5,813 nt of DNA, from positions 1,847-7,659 of the forward strand of contig MGSR01000052.1 of assembly GCA_001798565.1 (NCBI GenBank), written 5' to 3'. Shown piece after piece: positions 5,782 through 5,813 of this stretch; the first letter of the stretch is position 1; the number at the start of each line of letters is the position of its first letter. Source of the DNA: Deltaproteobacteria bacterium RIFCSPLOWO2_12_FULL_60_16 (lineage in GTDB: Bacteria; Desulfobacterota; Binatia; UBA9968). The position numbers and the translations under genes are program-made. Under the pieces are notes generated by a model, which was not told where the DNA came from, searched no databases, and saw only the letters and a list, made by a program, of their open reading frames with translations.

Positions 5782-5813
5782 ATGCTTGAAGGAAAAGTAG
5801 CCGTCATAACCGG
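5782..5813 (+). CDS. N-terminus of a short-chain dehydrogenase/reductase (partial)
   Basis: The ATG at 5782 follows a strong AGGAGGAGGA SD (5765-5774). The visible codons give MLEGKVAVITG, the classic first beta strand of the SDR Rossmann fold leading into the TGxxxGxG cofactor loop, which is cut off by the window edge. This predicts an NAD(P)-dependent oxidoreductase. Neither substrate nor subfamily can be told from 11 codons. Confidence 0.8.
   Translation, partial: MLEGKVAVIT

Noticed and set aside
1..5813. tRNA, rRNA, CRISPR array, insertion sequence, attachment site or phage genes.
   Set aside because: No repeat array, cloverleaf, transposase motif or terminal inverted repeat was seen on either strand. 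Nearly all bases are covered by ordinary metabolic genes.

Overview
The window is GC-rich, densely packed bacterial DNA. It shows Shine-Dalgarno-led genes, short spacers and several metal-dependent amidohydrolases. This fits a soil or sediment bacterium with broad catabolism, such as a deltaproteobacterium-, Rokubacteria- or Tectomicrobia-like lineage. That placement is inferred from gene content and base composition only.

Layout: (1) A + strand run at the left holds the last codons of one gene (1-50), whose end resembles an amidohydrolase C-terminus, and then a complete ACMSD-like amidohydrolase (79-1062). (2) A three-gene - strand set, apparently an operon, converges on it. In transcription order it encodes a DsbA/FrnE-like thioredoxin-fold protein (4756-4172), formate-tetrahydrofolate ligase fhs (4156-2534) and an AtzB/TrzA-type cyclic amidohydrolase (2511-1069), with gaps of only 15 and 22 bases. 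(3) A 146-base AT-richer divergent promoter region (4757-4902) separates this set from a + strand lipoprotein of the alpha/beta-hydrolase fold (4903-5745). (4) The first 11 codons of a short-chain dehydrogenase (5782-5813) run off the right edge.

The main result concerns the DsbA-like gene. An ordinary gene call would start at a GTG (4591) and give a 139-residue protein with no active site. Reading upstream in the same frame there is an excellent SD and an ATG at 4756, with one in-frame TGA at 4714-4712. That TGA falls exactly on the first cysteine of the family's CPWC motif, giving V-U-P-W-C-Y. Twelve bases after the TGA the mRNA can form an 8-bp hairpin with a 5-base loop whose second base is G. 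This matches the bacterial SECIS pattern in spacing and loop. I therefore read it as a 194-residue selenoprotein with Sec15-Pro-Trp-Cys18. No Sec machinery (selA, selB, selC, selD) is in the window, so the genome must supply it.

How the genes might work together: a cytosolic selenium-dependent thiol-disulfide enzyme is apparently co-transcribed with the formate-activating enzyme of one-carbon folate metabolism and an amidohydrolase of unknown substrate. A link between selenium, formate and one-carbon metabolism is attractive but is inference.
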